Part shown: in pieces, positions 53,179 to 62,499 of the stretch
Numbering within the stretch: the stretch's first letter is position 1
Layout of the letters: the number at the start of each line of letters is the position of its first letter
Program-made: the position numbers and the translations under genes
The notes under the pieces: generated by a model
Seen by the model: only the letters and a program-made list of their open reading frames with translations
What the model was told of the DNA's origin: nothing
Databases searched by the model: none
Assembly: GCA_030584025.1 (NCBI GenBank)
Contig: CP129487.1
Coordinates: 1,240,001-1,304,000 of the forward strand
Reading direction: 5' to 3'
Source: Cyclobacteriaceae bacterium
Lineage (GTDB): Bacteria > Bacteroidota > Bacteroidia > Cytophagales > Cyclobacteriaceae
Length of the DNA stretch: 64,000 nt

Positions 53179-54279
53179 CTAGTTCTTAACCACTTTAATA
53201 TCATCAATATAGAAGGTAGTTACAGCAGTATTGGTGCCATTCAGGTCAAGCACAATCCGTGTTGCTGTATTTTGAATCCGTTCACCTGGGATCACAAAAC
53301 TAAATTGCTGCCACTGGGTTGTTACAGCTACATCACCTGGATAAAAACCAGTGTCTGGGTTGAGGGATACCCTAAATCCTGCATTGGCAACGGCTGCCCT
53401 TGCCCATACATAAACTGTATACGAAGCTCCAATTTCAGTTTCAATAGGGTCAGAAACAAATTGAATGCGCCATTGTCCGTTGCCGAGCGATCCATCACGA
53501 ATTACTTTAAGCGCGCGGTTTCCCCGGTAGTATTCGCCCGGCACAGTGGTGGCAACCTGAAAACCGCCACCGTTCCATTTACCCCAGTTGGTGAAATTAT
53601 CGCCATCTCCATCCTCCAGGCCGCTGTTTAGGTTGAGTGCGGCAGCACAATCAGGTGAGCCAGGTGAGCCAGAACAGGCCACCAGATCTGCAGCACTTCT
53701 TGAACTACCGGCTTCACCACTTAAGGTGATCTTACCAGTGGAGGCTCCTGCGGGCATGGTAAACTTGATTAGTGTTTCAGTTTGTGATGTAATCGTAGCC
53801 TCTACATCTCCTAATTTTACACTGGTTACTAAATCAAAATTTACACCTAGCAAGGTTATGGTTTCACCGGCTGTGGCCGAGTAAGGAGTAAAGCTACTGA
53901 TTGCTTGCAGGGGTACAACTTCAATTTCTGTAAACGCGCGTTCCGGACCTGAGAATACAACCAACACATCCGTTAAGGTTCCGTCTGTGTGAACTTCAAC
54001 GGTTGTAGGAACATTGAATGTAATCGCTGATTCCGTATGGCTTACAAAGTCTTTTGCCAACACGCGTTCATTTCCAATAAATATGCGTTGCACATTTTGC
54101 AACTGTGTTCCATTGATGGTAAGCTCGGCACCGGGGCCTGTCTTCGGATTGCTGAACCCGGTAATTCTGGAACTTACATCCTTCATGTTGAATGTAATTC
54201 CCTCATCATCGCTACAGCGGATGGTAAACAGTACCACCGCACAAACGAATAGGTTAAGTATTAATCTTTTTGATTTCAT
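53179..54279 (-). CDS. Surface glycan-binding lipoprotein with IPT/TIG and CBM-like domains
   Basis: A 366-residue lipoprotein (lipobox TIRC, Cys 22) right after susD, the SusE-like position. Two IPT/TIG immunoglobulin-like repeats are seen, about residues 38-125 (ITGFSNPKTGPGAELTINGT) and 128-200 (ISSFTPYSATAGETITLLGV). The last part, about 215-366, is a jelly-roll like CBM4/9 carbohydrate-binding modules (NWGKWNGGGFQVATT, YTVYVWARAAVANAGFRVSL, TTFYIDDIKVVK). It probably holds xylan at the cell surface. Confidence 0.85.
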   Translation of the reverse strand: MKSKRLILNLFVCAVVLFTIRCSDDEGITFNMKDVSSRITGFSNPKTGPGAELTINGTQLQNVQRIFIGNERVLAKDFVSHTESAITFNVPTTVEVHTDGTLTDVLVVFSGPERAFTEIEVVPLQAISSFTPYSATAGETITLLGVNFDLVTSVKLGDVEATITSQTETLIKFTMPAGASTGKITLSGEAGSSRSAADLVACSGSPGSPDCAAALNLNSGLEDGDGDNFTNWGKWNGGGFQVATTVPGEYYRGNRALKVIRDGSLGNGQWRIQFVSDPIETEIGASYTVYVWARAAVANAGFRVSLNPDTGFYPGDVAVTTQWQQFSFVIPGERIQNTATRIVLDLNGTNTAVTTFYIDDIKVVKN

Positions 54280-54298
54280 AGCGATTCGTTTTTCGTTA

Positions 54299-56188
54299 TT
54301 AATATCCTGGGTTTTGATATTTCTGTTTGTCGGTATCGTTTATCGCATCCAACTGCGATTGCGGAATGGGACGCAACCTGTGCTTGGCTTCCACTCTGTT
54401 TGCGGCCAATACATCTTCATTAAGCTTTACCCGATTTAGAAAGACCGTTTCACCACGTAGTGCCAAGTCAGTCCATCTTCCGCCTTCACCAGCCAATTCA
54501 CGAGCACGTTCATCCAAAATGAAATCAAGGGTTACGTCACCTGCAGTTATTTCCATCGCAGTTCTGCGAGTAGTTAGTTCTGCTGGTGATAGGCCGGGTC
54601 TGAAAGCTGCCCGTCTTCTTACTTCATTGATCAGGTTTGCAGCAACGCCATTGTTTCCAAGTTTAAAGGCTGCTTCGGCTGCCAACAAATAAGTTTCGGC
54701 CAGGCGGAAGATGGGCATGGGTCTTCCTGATGATCCGTTAGGGCTAGCACGTTGTGCATCCGCAAATTTTTTCAAGGAAGGATAAACAAGAATCGTATTC
54801 GATGGAGCCGGAGGACCTGGGTACAGCTGATTGCTATACCAATTGTCGGAAGAATACACCCTGTAATACTTGGTGCCAAATGGATTTGATTCACTTACGC
54901 CCATTGCTGCTGCCTGGGCGGGAGTGTCTGCCAGGTAAAATGCAGTATCACCAAGTGCGAGGCCATTATTTGTTAGTGTAGTAACAAAATTGTTATAGTT
55001 CGTACTTCCTGACGCATTCTGTGTGGCGGCTGTCCATAATGTACGGAACGAATTGTGGTAACGGCTGTCATTCTCCTTATCCGCGAAGGCAACATTGGTT
55101 AACCAGCGTGTTGGAGCTAATTTTCTTAACGGTCTTTGAAAGGCAAGCGGACGGCCATCAATAATGTCCAATCCAGCTGGCGTTTGGAGTACGGGTTGTT
55201 CATAATTGCTGGTGAAGCAGTTTGATGCCATATTTTCACCATCACCGATACCATCCGCATTTGCGTTCAAATATCCATTGTTAACATACTCAAGTGGAAT
55301 GCGTTCTGCAGCAAATAATATCTCGCTGTTGTAGTCATTTCCTTGCCTGAACACTTCAGCAAAATCTTGTTGAAGGGCTACTCCATAGACACCTAGTTTA
55401 GACACAACTTCATTAGCTGCATCAAAGGCAGCTTGAGCATCGTTGGCTTGTGCTACTGATGAATATGATCTTGCCAGGTATACTTTCGCCAACAAGTGAA
55501 AAGCTACAGCTTTGAATAATCTGAATTCGCCAGGATTTCTTTGCGTGGGAAGATTGGCTGCTGCAAAAGTCAGGTCATCAATCATTACCTGGTAATTCTT
55601 AGCTAATAACTCTTCACGATCTTCTGCTGAACCGCGATTAAAACCTAAAAAGGGCAGGGTATTCAAAGCCAACTCACCACTGCCAAGGTCAAGCGGCACT
55701 GCTCCAAACTGACCAACGAGTAGATAATAATAGTGAGCCCGTAAGTACCGAGCTTGAGCGAGTGACTCATTGCGTTGTTGCTCGGTAAACGTTGGTACTT
55801 CAGAGGCGAATGCAACAAGGCCATTCAGTGTATTTATCACAGGGAAGGTTCTGTTAAACGTTATCCCTAAATAACCGGCTTGCGGAGTAACATCATAGGT
55901 ACCCAACAGTTTATGCGGTTGATTGTCACCTGAGGGATTGTAATTCGGTTCAGGTCCAAATGTAAACTCATCCGTGCCTGTAATATTAAGACCAAGTGCC
56001 GGGTTCGATCCATACTGAAAGCGTAGGTAAGAATATGCAGCATTTAACCCGTCCTGATAACCTTGTGCAGTTTTAAAGTAATCTGTTGTAAAGGTTGTCT
56101 TCGGGTTCTCATTGAGAATGTCATTGCAACTCTGCGATACTACCATCAGAGCTGCGGTTATCAACGTAAATAATTTATATTTTTTCAT
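54299..56188 (-). CDS. SusD/RagB-family xylan-binding lipoprotein
   Basis: A protein of about 629 residues with an SPII signal (LITAALMVVSQSC, from the ATG at 56188; an ATG at 56197 is also possible). SusD features: LNENPKTTFTTDYFKTAQGY near the start, ARYLRAHYYYLLVGQFGAVP and the RagB block PIFRLAETYLLAAEAAFKLG, with a late FILDERARELAGEGGRWTDL. It follows the intact SusC by 20 bases and together they form the outer-membrane xylan importer. Confidence 0.96.
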   Translation of the reverse strand: MKKYKLFTLITAALMVVSQSCNDILNENPKTTFTTDYFKTAQGYQDGLNAAYSYLRFQYGSNPALGLNITGTDEFTFGPEPNYNPSGDNQPHKLLGTYDVTPQAGYLGITFNRTFPVINTLNGLVAFASEVPTFTEQQRNESLAQARYLRAHYYYLLVGQFGAVPLDLGSGELALNTLPFLGFNRGSAEDREELLAKNYQVMIDDLTFAAANLPTQRNPGEFRLFKAVAFHLLAKVYLARSYSSVAQANDAQAAFDAANEVVSKLGVYGVALQQDFAEVFRQGNDYNSEILFAAERIPLEYVNNGYLNANADGIGDGENMASNCFTSNYEQPVLQTPAGLDIIDGRPLAFQRPLRKLAPTRWLTNVAFADKENDSRYHNSFRTLWTAATQNASGSTNYNNFVTTLTNNGLALGDTAFYLADTPAQAAAMGVSESNPFGTKYYRVYSSDNWYSNQLYPGPPAPSNTILVYPSLKKFADAQRASPNGSSGRPMPIFRLAETYLLAAEAAFKLGNNGVAANLINEVRRRAAFRPGLSPAELTTRRTAMEITAGDVTLDFILDERARELAGEGGRWTDLALRGETVFLNRVKLNEDVLAANRVEAKHRLRPIPQSQLDAINDTDKQKYQNPGY

Positions 56189-56208
56189 AACGATCATGTT
56201 ATTATCAG

Positions 56209-59200
56209 TTAAAACGTAAGGTTTAAGCCTACAATGAATGATCTGGTTGGTGGTGTTGAAGCTGAGATAACAAGTGCAGGGTTATTACCGCCAGTTCTGA
56301 AGTTGCCACCTGTAGCCACAATACCCGTACCGCCTTGTCCGGTTGGTTCCGGATCTACACCGTTGTGTTTAAATACATACGGGCTCCATAACAAGAATGG
56401 ATTCTGTGCAGTAAAGTAAACGCGGGCATTTTGTGCCTTAATTCGGCTTGCAATTGACTTGGGAATGGTATAGCCAAGGTTAATACTTCTTACGCGGGCA
56501 AATGATGCATCATAGTAGGCTAACGTTGTCCATGCTGTTGCGGCTCCTCCGGGAAGTGCTGCACCGGGCGCAGGGAATTCATTGGTTGGATTCTCCGGTG
56601 TCCAGTAGTCCACTTTCAAGCCGCTACGTTGACCGGTGAGGTTGGTCAGGTATGCACCGTTTGGAGCATGCAGGTAACTTAACAGGGTTCCACCTTGCCT
56701 AACATAAACCACAAACGACATATCGAATCCCTTGAAGGTAAACCGGTTGGTAATACCACCTTGCCAATCTGCTTGTTGACTTCCGATTATGGCGCGGTCG
56801 TTTGCATCAATAACTCCATTCTCATCCTGATCCTTAAATTTAATGGAGCCGGGCAGTTGGCCATAAGCAGCAGCATCTTCACCAAGTTGCCAAATGCCAA
56901 CTTTTTCATAATCGTAAATGGCTGTTATGGGTTGGCCTACGAATAATCCTTCCGCAATATTCTGTGTAACACCCGGCAGGTATTTTGTTAACTTGTTTCG
57001 GTTAACGTACCAGTTAAGATCAATATCCCATGTAAATCCATTGGAAAGCTTCAATGCTTTTCCACTCAGCACCACTTCAAGTCCTTTGTTTTCCATTCCG
57101 CCAATATTGGTTTGAAACTCTTGTTCATAACCGGAAGAAATAGGTAATCTTAGGTTGAATAACAGATTAGTAGTTTGTGCATCATACCAATCTACACTAC
57201 CGGTAACACGATCGTTAAATAATCCAAAATCAAGACCGATGTTAAGTGTGTTAGTATACTCCCAATCAAGCGTGGTGTCAGGAATACGGGCTGCCAGGTA
57301 ACCAGATACCTGTGTTGAGCCGTAATTGTAGCGAAGCGGTACAGTTCCTCCGGCTATTCCAACCGTATTAACTACTCCACCTAAAGTTGTATAAGGTGCA
57401 ACAGATTGGTTTGAGGTTTGACCATAACCTACGCGAACCTTTAAGTTGCTAAGAAAATTTACATCCTGTAAGAAGGATTCGTTGATTGCGTTCCAGGCTA
57501 ATGCGAAGGCAGGGTAGTTGTGCCATTTGTTGGCCAATCGCGATGATCCATCTCTTCGGAATGTTGCGGTTAACAAGTAGCGATCTTTGTAAGCGTAGTT
57601 TAAACGCCCCATGTATGACAAGATGCCCCAGGTTTGTTCACCACCACCTAATATTGGTGCAAGCGAAGGATCTGCCTGTGACATATCGTAGAACTCAATG
57701 AAATTTGCAGTTATCGCATCTTTCGTTGCTTGAGTGGCATAGCTTCTACTCTGTTGTGCACTGTAAAGACCAGTAAATGTTAAGCGATGATCTTCTGCAA
57801 AAGTTTTTTCGTAGGTAATGATGTTCTCTGCTGTCCAGGAATAATTTTCGCTGTTTCTTACACTCGCTCTGTTGTCAACCAGTTTTCTGAAGTACGTGCC
57901 TTCACCTTGAAATTGAGCAGAATTGGTTTGGCCATATTCCAATCCCAAGTTAAAACGGTAGGTTAGACCATCAAGTATTTTATATTCAGCATACATGCTG
58001 TTGAATGTGCGTAACCTTCTTACCCGGTCAACCCAATCGCTGTTATTTCTTTTGATGTATAGCGGGCTCAGGTTGGCTGAAGCATCATCAAGGTTTCCGA
58101 ATGGTTCAGGAAATATTTCCCCGGTTTCGGTATAAGGTGGCATTAATGGGCTGGTAGCTAAAATGTTATACATGATACCACCACCAAACGCGCCTGGATT
58201 TCCTGGTTGTGGATTTACAAACTGCGTTCCGTTTGCATAGTTAACTGAGTTCAGGCTTGTAATACCAATCTTTAACTTTTCTCCGATTTTTGAATCTGTA
58301 GATACTCTTAAGGTAAAACGCTCAAAATCCTGTTCAGGTAGAACAGTGGTCTCTTTAAAATACCCACCGCTTACAGAATAAGAACCTCTTTCCGTTCCAC
58401 CCGTAATGGTTAAGTTATGATTGGTAATGTAACCATTCTGGTACATGAGCTCTTGCCAATCTACATCACGACCAAGTGCAATGCCTTCCACTTCTTCCGG
58501 ACGATAAGGCCATACGCCTGTGTAGTCGCGCATGGCTTGATATTCTTCTGCATTAAATAGCGGGTATTTCCGGGCAACGGTTGTTACGCCCACATAGCTA
58601 CTATAGGATAAGGAGGTTTCGCCTGCTTCACCTCTGCGTGTGGTAATGAGCATAACGCCATTGGCACCCCGTGAACCATAAATAGCAGTTGCCGAAGCAT
58701 CCTTCAGTACGTTTATAGTTTCAATTTCATCTGGATTTATATCGTTCAGATTGCCTTCAAAGGGAATACCATCCAAAACAATCAAAGGATCGTTTGAACC
58801 CAAAACGGAACGTTCACCCCGGATTCGTATTCTTGCCGTGGCTCCGGGCGCGGTTCCAATGCGTTGAACTTCAACCCCTGCCATTCTTCCCTGCAAGGCC
58901 TGTTGCAGGTTTGCAACGGGAACTTCTTTTAAGGCATCGCTGCTTAGCGAAACGAGTGAACCAGTTACATCAGCTTTCCGCTGAGTACCATATCCAACCA
59001 CAACTACCTCACCAAGCGTAAGGGCGCTGACAGTCATATTCACATCAACCTTGGTTCGGCCGCCTACGGGTACTTCCTGTGTTTCATACCCAATAAATGA
59101 AAAGATAAGCACGGCCTGATCTGCTCCCGATAACAGCTCTAACGTATAATCCCCGTTGGCATCAGAGGTAGTACCTGAGGTAGTTCCTTTTATCAGGATG

Positions 59201-59370
59201 TTTACCCCAGGCAAGCCGGAGCCGGATTCATCTGTAACTCTTCCACTGACGGTTGATTGTGCTAAGACAGTTACCGATAGGAAGAGACTAAGGCATAAAA
59301 AAGGCAACGATCTGATCAGGCCGGGTGCTTTTCCGCGATCAGGCAACATGCGTAGAATTTTTTGCTTCAT
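56209..59370 (-). CDS. SusC-family TonB-dependent receptor for xylan products
   Basis: Intact outer-membrane transporter of 1053 residues. Signal peptide ending VLAQ; carboxypeptidase-regulatory-like domain (TVSGRVTDESGSGLPGVNIL); TonB-box/plug signature LGEVVVVGYGTQRKADVTGS; plug motif IVLDGIPFEGNLNDINPDEI; conserved DASATAIYGSRGANGV; and a C-terminal barrel ending SFIVGLNLTF. It contrasts with the broken SusC of the pectin locus. Its promoter region, shared with xylB, holds three operator-like sites. No anti-sigma (FecR) partner was seen. Confidence 0.97.
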   Translation of the reverse strand: MKQKILRMLPDRGKAPGLIRSLPFLCLSLFLSVTVLAQSTVSGRVTDESGSGLPGVNILIKGTTSGTTSDANGDYTLELLSGADQAVLIFSFIGYETQEVPVGGRTKVDVNMTVSALTLGEVVVVGYGTQRKADVTGSLVSLSSDALKEVPVANLQQALQGRMAGVEVQRIGTAPGATARIRIRGERSVLGSNDPLIVLDGIPFEGNLNDINPDEIETINVLKDASATAIYGSRGANGVMLITTRRGEAGETSLSYSSYVGVTTVARKYPLFNAEEYQAMRDYTGVWPYRPEEVEGIALGRDVDWQELMYQNGYITNHNLTITGGTERGSYSVSGGYFKETTVLPEQDFERFTLRVSTDSKIGEKLKIGITSLNSVNYANGTQFVNPQPGNPGAFGGGIMYNILATSPLMPPYTETGEIFPEPFGNLDDASANLSPLYIKRNNSDWVDRVRRLRTFNSMYAEYKILDGLTYRFNLGLEYGQTNSAQFQGEGTYFRKLVDNRASVRNSENYSWTAENIITYEKTFAEDHRLTFTGLYSAQQSRSYATQATKDAITANFIEFYDMSQADPSLAPILGGGEQTWGILSYMGRLNYAYKDRYLLTATFRRDGSSRLANKWHNYPAFALAWNAINESFLQDVNFLSNLKVRVGYGQTSNQSVAPYTTLGGVVNTVGIAGGTVPLRYNYGSTQVSGYLAARIPDTTLDWEYTNTLNIGLDFGLFNDRVTGSVDWYDAQTTNLLFNLRLPISSGYEQEFQTNIGGMENKGLEVVLSGKALKLSNGFTWDIDLNWYVNRNKLTKYLPGVTQNIAEGLFVGQPITAIYDYEKVGIWQLGEDAAAYGQLPGSIKFKDQDENGVIDANDRAIIGSQQADWQGGITNRFTFKGFDMSFVVYVRQGGTLLSYLHAPNGAYLTNLTGQRSGLKVDYWTPENPTNEFPAPGAALPGGAATAWTTLAYYDASFARVRSINLGYTIPKSIASRIKAQNARVYFTAQNPFLLWSPYVFKHNGVDPEPTGQGGTGIVATGGNFRTGGNNPALVISASTPPTRSFIVGLNLTF

Positions 59371-59476
59371 AGCGTTGGGTTTTGATGATTGTTTGGTGTG
59401 TCATATATCGAATCTGAATGCACCATCAAGGGGCAATTTCCAGACGGCTCACTAAGGTCAGAGATTCCCTCAAATA

Positions 59477-59490
59477 ATGCAACCGATTGC
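59477..59490. promoter_or_regulatory. LacI-type operator between xylan susC and xylB
   Basis: TGCAACCGATTGCA is the exact reverse complement of the lacI-promoter site at 32970-32983. It lies 107 bases upstream of susC and 148 before xylB, in a 267-base divergent gap that carries no gene. Confidence 0.7.
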
Positions 59491-59524
59491 ATAAATATTT
59501 TTTACTAAAACGTTATTTAACCCA

Positions 59525-59557
59525 AATAATCGTTTGTTTTGTATGCAACCGATTTAT
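59525..59557. promoter_or_regulatory. Two further operator-like sites in susC/xylB gap
   Basis: TAAATAATCGTTTG (59525-59538, core AATCGTTT) and TGCAACCGATTTAT (59544-59557, core AACCGATT) are weaker relatives of the 59477 site. Their cores start about 20 bases apart, close to two helical turns. They could let the repressor act on xylB as well as susC. Confidence 0.45.
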
Positions 59558-59637
59558 AAAAATTGGCTTATTTTGCTTCCTGCAAGGGCTCTGTTTCGAT
59601 GGACTCCGGTATTTTTGAGTTATTTTTCATTCATTAA

Positions 59638-61143
59638 ATGATGTCGCGCTATCTGTTAGGAATTGACCTGGGGAGTTCATCGGTAAAAGCCTCCCTTATT
59701 GAAGCTGACTCCGGTCTGCTAAAAGCTTCAGTAGCCTATCCGGAAACTGAAATGGAAATATCCAGTCCCGAACATGGGTGGGCTGAACAAGACCCCAACC
59801 AGTGGTGGGAGAATGCTACGTTTGCCGTTCAATCAGTGATGAAGAGCGCAGGCGCCAAAGCCGATGATGTGCTGGCCCTTGGAATAGCCTATCAAATGCA
59901 TGGGTTGGTTGTAGTCGACAAAAGTCACAAGGTTTTGCGCCCCTCTGTAATATGGTGTGACAGCCGGGCGGTATCAATTGGGGAGGATGCCTATAACCAG
60001 TTGGGCGAGTTGTATTGCATGGAACGACTGATGAATTCCCCTGGGAATTTCACCGCTTCGAAGCTTAAGTGGGTATTGGACAACGAGCCCCATATATATA
60101 AGCAGATACACAAAGCCATGCTGCCAGGAGATTACTTGGCCATGCGACTGACTGGCGATGTTCGCACAACAGTTTCGGGATTGTCGGAAGGTATTATGTG
60201 GGATTACCAAAAAAGCGCCATACCCGAACGACTCTTTAATTATTATGGACTTGATGCGAAACTTGTTGCGGAAGCGGTGCCTACATTTTCTGATCAAGGT
60301 AAGCTTACAGCTGAGGCTGCACATTCACTCGGCCTCAAACCAGAAACACCCGTTTCCTATCGGGCGGGTGATCAGCCCAATAATGCGTTTTCGTTAAATG
60401 CACTTAATCCGGGTGAGATTGCCGCTACAGCCGGAACATCAGGTGTGATCTATGGCATTGTAGATAAGCCCACAGCCGATAAACTTTCCAGGGTGAACAC
60501 GTTTGTTCATGTCAATCACACAGCCGATACTGCCAGGTATGGTGTATTATTGTGTGTGAACGGTACAGGTATTATGAACAGTTGGTTGAGAAAGTTACTT
60601 TCTACAAATGCATCTGTTTCGTACGAAACACTAAATGCGTTGGCGAGTAAAGCACCTGTTGGTGCCGATAACCTGTTGATTCTTCCGTTTGGCAATGGGG
60701 CTGAACGTGTGTTGCAAAACGTAAACCTGGGTGCAAGCATTCATGGACTTGACTTAAACCGGCATAATGCTTCACACATTTGTCGTGCAGCGCAGGAAGG
60801 TATTGTGTATGCGTTGGGATATGGCTTTGAGGTAATGAATGAGCTGGGTATACAATCTAAAGTAATTCGGGCAGGTCATGCCAATATGTTTTTGAGCGAT
60901 CTGTTTTGTCAAACATTTGTAAACACAACAGGTGCCCGGTTGGAATTATACAATACCGATGGCGCGCAGGGTGCTGCGCGTGGTGCAGGGATAGGAATCG
61001 GATATTATAAAAATTATAATGAGGCATTTCGCACTCTCAGTTGTATAAAAAGTTTTGAACCGGATAGCCAACAAACAGTCGTGCAAAACACATTTGGTCA
61101 ATGGAAATCTATTTTGAATAAACAAGTAAACACTCATTCTTAA
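59638..61143 (+). CDS. xylB: Xylulokinase
   Basis: FGGY-family kinase phosphorylating D-xylulose to xylulose 5-phosphate in the cytoplasm. Phosphate-binding start LGIDLGSSSVKASLIE, YQMHGLVVV with the substrate-facing residues, VIWCDSRA, and the late GARLELYNTDGAQGAARGAG block match the family. 501 residues is normal. Two adjacent ATGs (59638, 59641) are possible. xylA follows by 5 bases. It is divergent from the xylan susC. Confidence 0.95.
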   Translation: MMSRYLLGIDLGSSSVKASLIEADSGLLKASVAYPETEMEISSPEHGWAEQDPNQWWENATFAVQSVMKSAGAKADDVLALGIAYQMHGLVVVDKSHKVLRPSVIWCDSRAVSIGEDAYNQLGELYCMERLMNSPGNFTASKLKWVLDNEPHIYKQIHKAMLPGDYLAMRLTGDVRTTVSGLSEGIMWDYQKSAIPERLFNYYGLDAKLVAEAVPTFSDQGKLTAEAAHSLGLKPETPVSYRAGDQPNNAFSLNALNPGEIAATAGTSGVIYGIVDKPTADKLSRVNTFVHVNHTADTARYGVLLCVNGTGIMNSWLRKLLSTNASVSYETLNALASKAPVGADNLLILPFGNGAERVLQNVNLGASIHGLDLNRHNASHICRAAQEGIVYALGYGFEVMNELGIQSKVIRAGHANMFLSDLFCQTFVNTTGARLELYNTDGAQGAARGAGIGIGYYKNYNEAFRTLSCIKSFEPDSQQTVVQNTFGQWKSILNKQVNTHS

Positions 61144-61148
61144 TTTAT

Positions 61149-62471
61149 ATGAAAGACACAACCACAACATTTTTTAAAGGAATCCCGGTTATTAAGTACG
61201 AAGGCCCTCAATCAAAAAATCCATTAGCCTTTCGGTACTATGATGCCAAACGAAAAGTAGGAAAGAAAACTATGGCGGAGCATCTTCGCTTTGCTATCGC
61301 GTATTGGCACACCTTCTGTGGTACGGGAGGCGATCCATTCGGAGCGCCCACAAAAAATTTTCCATGGTTACAAAACGCTGACCCTATCCAGCGAGCAAAA
61401 GATAAAATGGATGCGGCCTTTGAGTTTGCCGTTAAAATGGGCATAAACTTCTACTGCTTTCACGATTATGATCTGGTAGATGAAGCACCCACGCTTAAAG
61501 AATCAGAAGCACGACTTCAAACAATTGTTAAGTACGCCAAACAAAAGCAAAAAGAAACCGGTGTTAAACTACTGTGGGGTACGGCAAACCTGTTTTCAAA
61601 TCCAAGGTATATGAATGGCGCCTCAACCAATCCGGATTATAAGGTTGTGAGTTGGGCTGGTGCGCAAGTGAAAAATGCACTTGATGCAACCATTGAGTTA
61701 GGGGGTAGCAACTACGTTTTTTGGGGTGGTCGCGAAGGCTACATGTCGTTGTTGAATACCGATATGAAACGCGAGCAGGAACACCTGGCGCGCTTCTTAC
61801 ATATGGCGCGCGATTATGGGAGGAAGAATGGATTCAAAGGAACATTCCTCATTGAACCCAAACCCATGGAGCCTTCCAAACACCAATACGATTTTGATGC
61901 AGCTACTGTCATTTCTTTCCTTCGTCAGTATGATTTGCTGGATGATTTCAAACTTAACCTGGAAGTGAATCACGCCACACTTGCCTTGCACACCTTCCAA
62001 CACGAATTGCAGGTGGCAGCTGATGCGGGCATGCTGGGTAGCATTGACGCCAACCGGGGTGATTATCAAAACGGTTGGGACACGGATCAATTCCCCAACA
62101 ACGTGAATGAACTAACTGAAGCCATGTTAATCATTCTGGAAGCAGGTGGATTTAAAACCGGTGGTATTAATTTCGATGCAAAGACAAGACGAAACTCAAC
62201 TGATCTGGAAGATATTGTGTACGCTCACATTGGTGGTATGGACACGTTTGCACGGGCATTGCTCACTGCTCAGGCAATTCTGGATGATGGCGAGTATAAA
62301 AAGCTGCGTAAGCAACGGTATTCCAGCTTTGATTCCGGGAGAGGTAAGCAATTTGAACAAGGCAAGCTTACGCTTGAAAGCCTGCATGGTGATGCCCTGA
62401 AAAATGGAGAACCTGAAATACAAAGTGGAAGACAGGAATACCTGGAGAATTTGATTAATCGGTTTATTTAA
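61149..62471 (+). CDS. xylA: Xylose isomerase
   Basis: Converts D-xylose to D-xylulose; cytoplasmic, divalent-metal dependent. Motifs: YCFHDYDLV (catalytic His/Asp, about residues 104-108), WGGREGY, LIEPKPMEPSKHQYD with the metal-binding Glu, NLEVNHATLALHTFQHEL and GSIDANRGD with metal-binding Asp. 440 residues corresponds to the longer class II isomerases. The GH51 gene starts 28 bases downstream, so xylB-xylA-GH51 is probably one transcript. Confidence 0.97.
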   Translation: MKDTTTTFFKGIPVIKYEGPQSKNPLAFRYYDAKRKVGKKTMAEHLRFAIAYWHTFCGTGGDPFGAPTKNFPWLQNADPIQRAKDKMDAAFEFAVKMGINFYCFHDYDLVDEAPTLKESEARLQTIVKYAKQKQKETGVKLLWGTANLFSNPRYMNGASTNPDYKVVSWAGAQVKNALDATIELGGSNYVFWGGREGYMSLLNTDMKREQEHLARFLHMARDYGRKNGFKGTFLIEPKPMEPSKHQYDFDAATVISFLRQYDLLDDFKLNLEVNHATLALHTFQHELQVAADAGMLGSIDANRGDYQNGWDTDQFPNNVNELTEAMLIILEAGGFKTGGINFDAKTRRNSTDLEDIVYAHIGGMDTFARALLTAQAILDDGEYKKLRKQRYSSFDSGRGKQFEQGKLTLESLHGDALKNGEPEIQSGRQEYLENLINRFI

Positions 62472-62499
62472 GTTTTTCTTTCACATAAAATTTTCCGAC

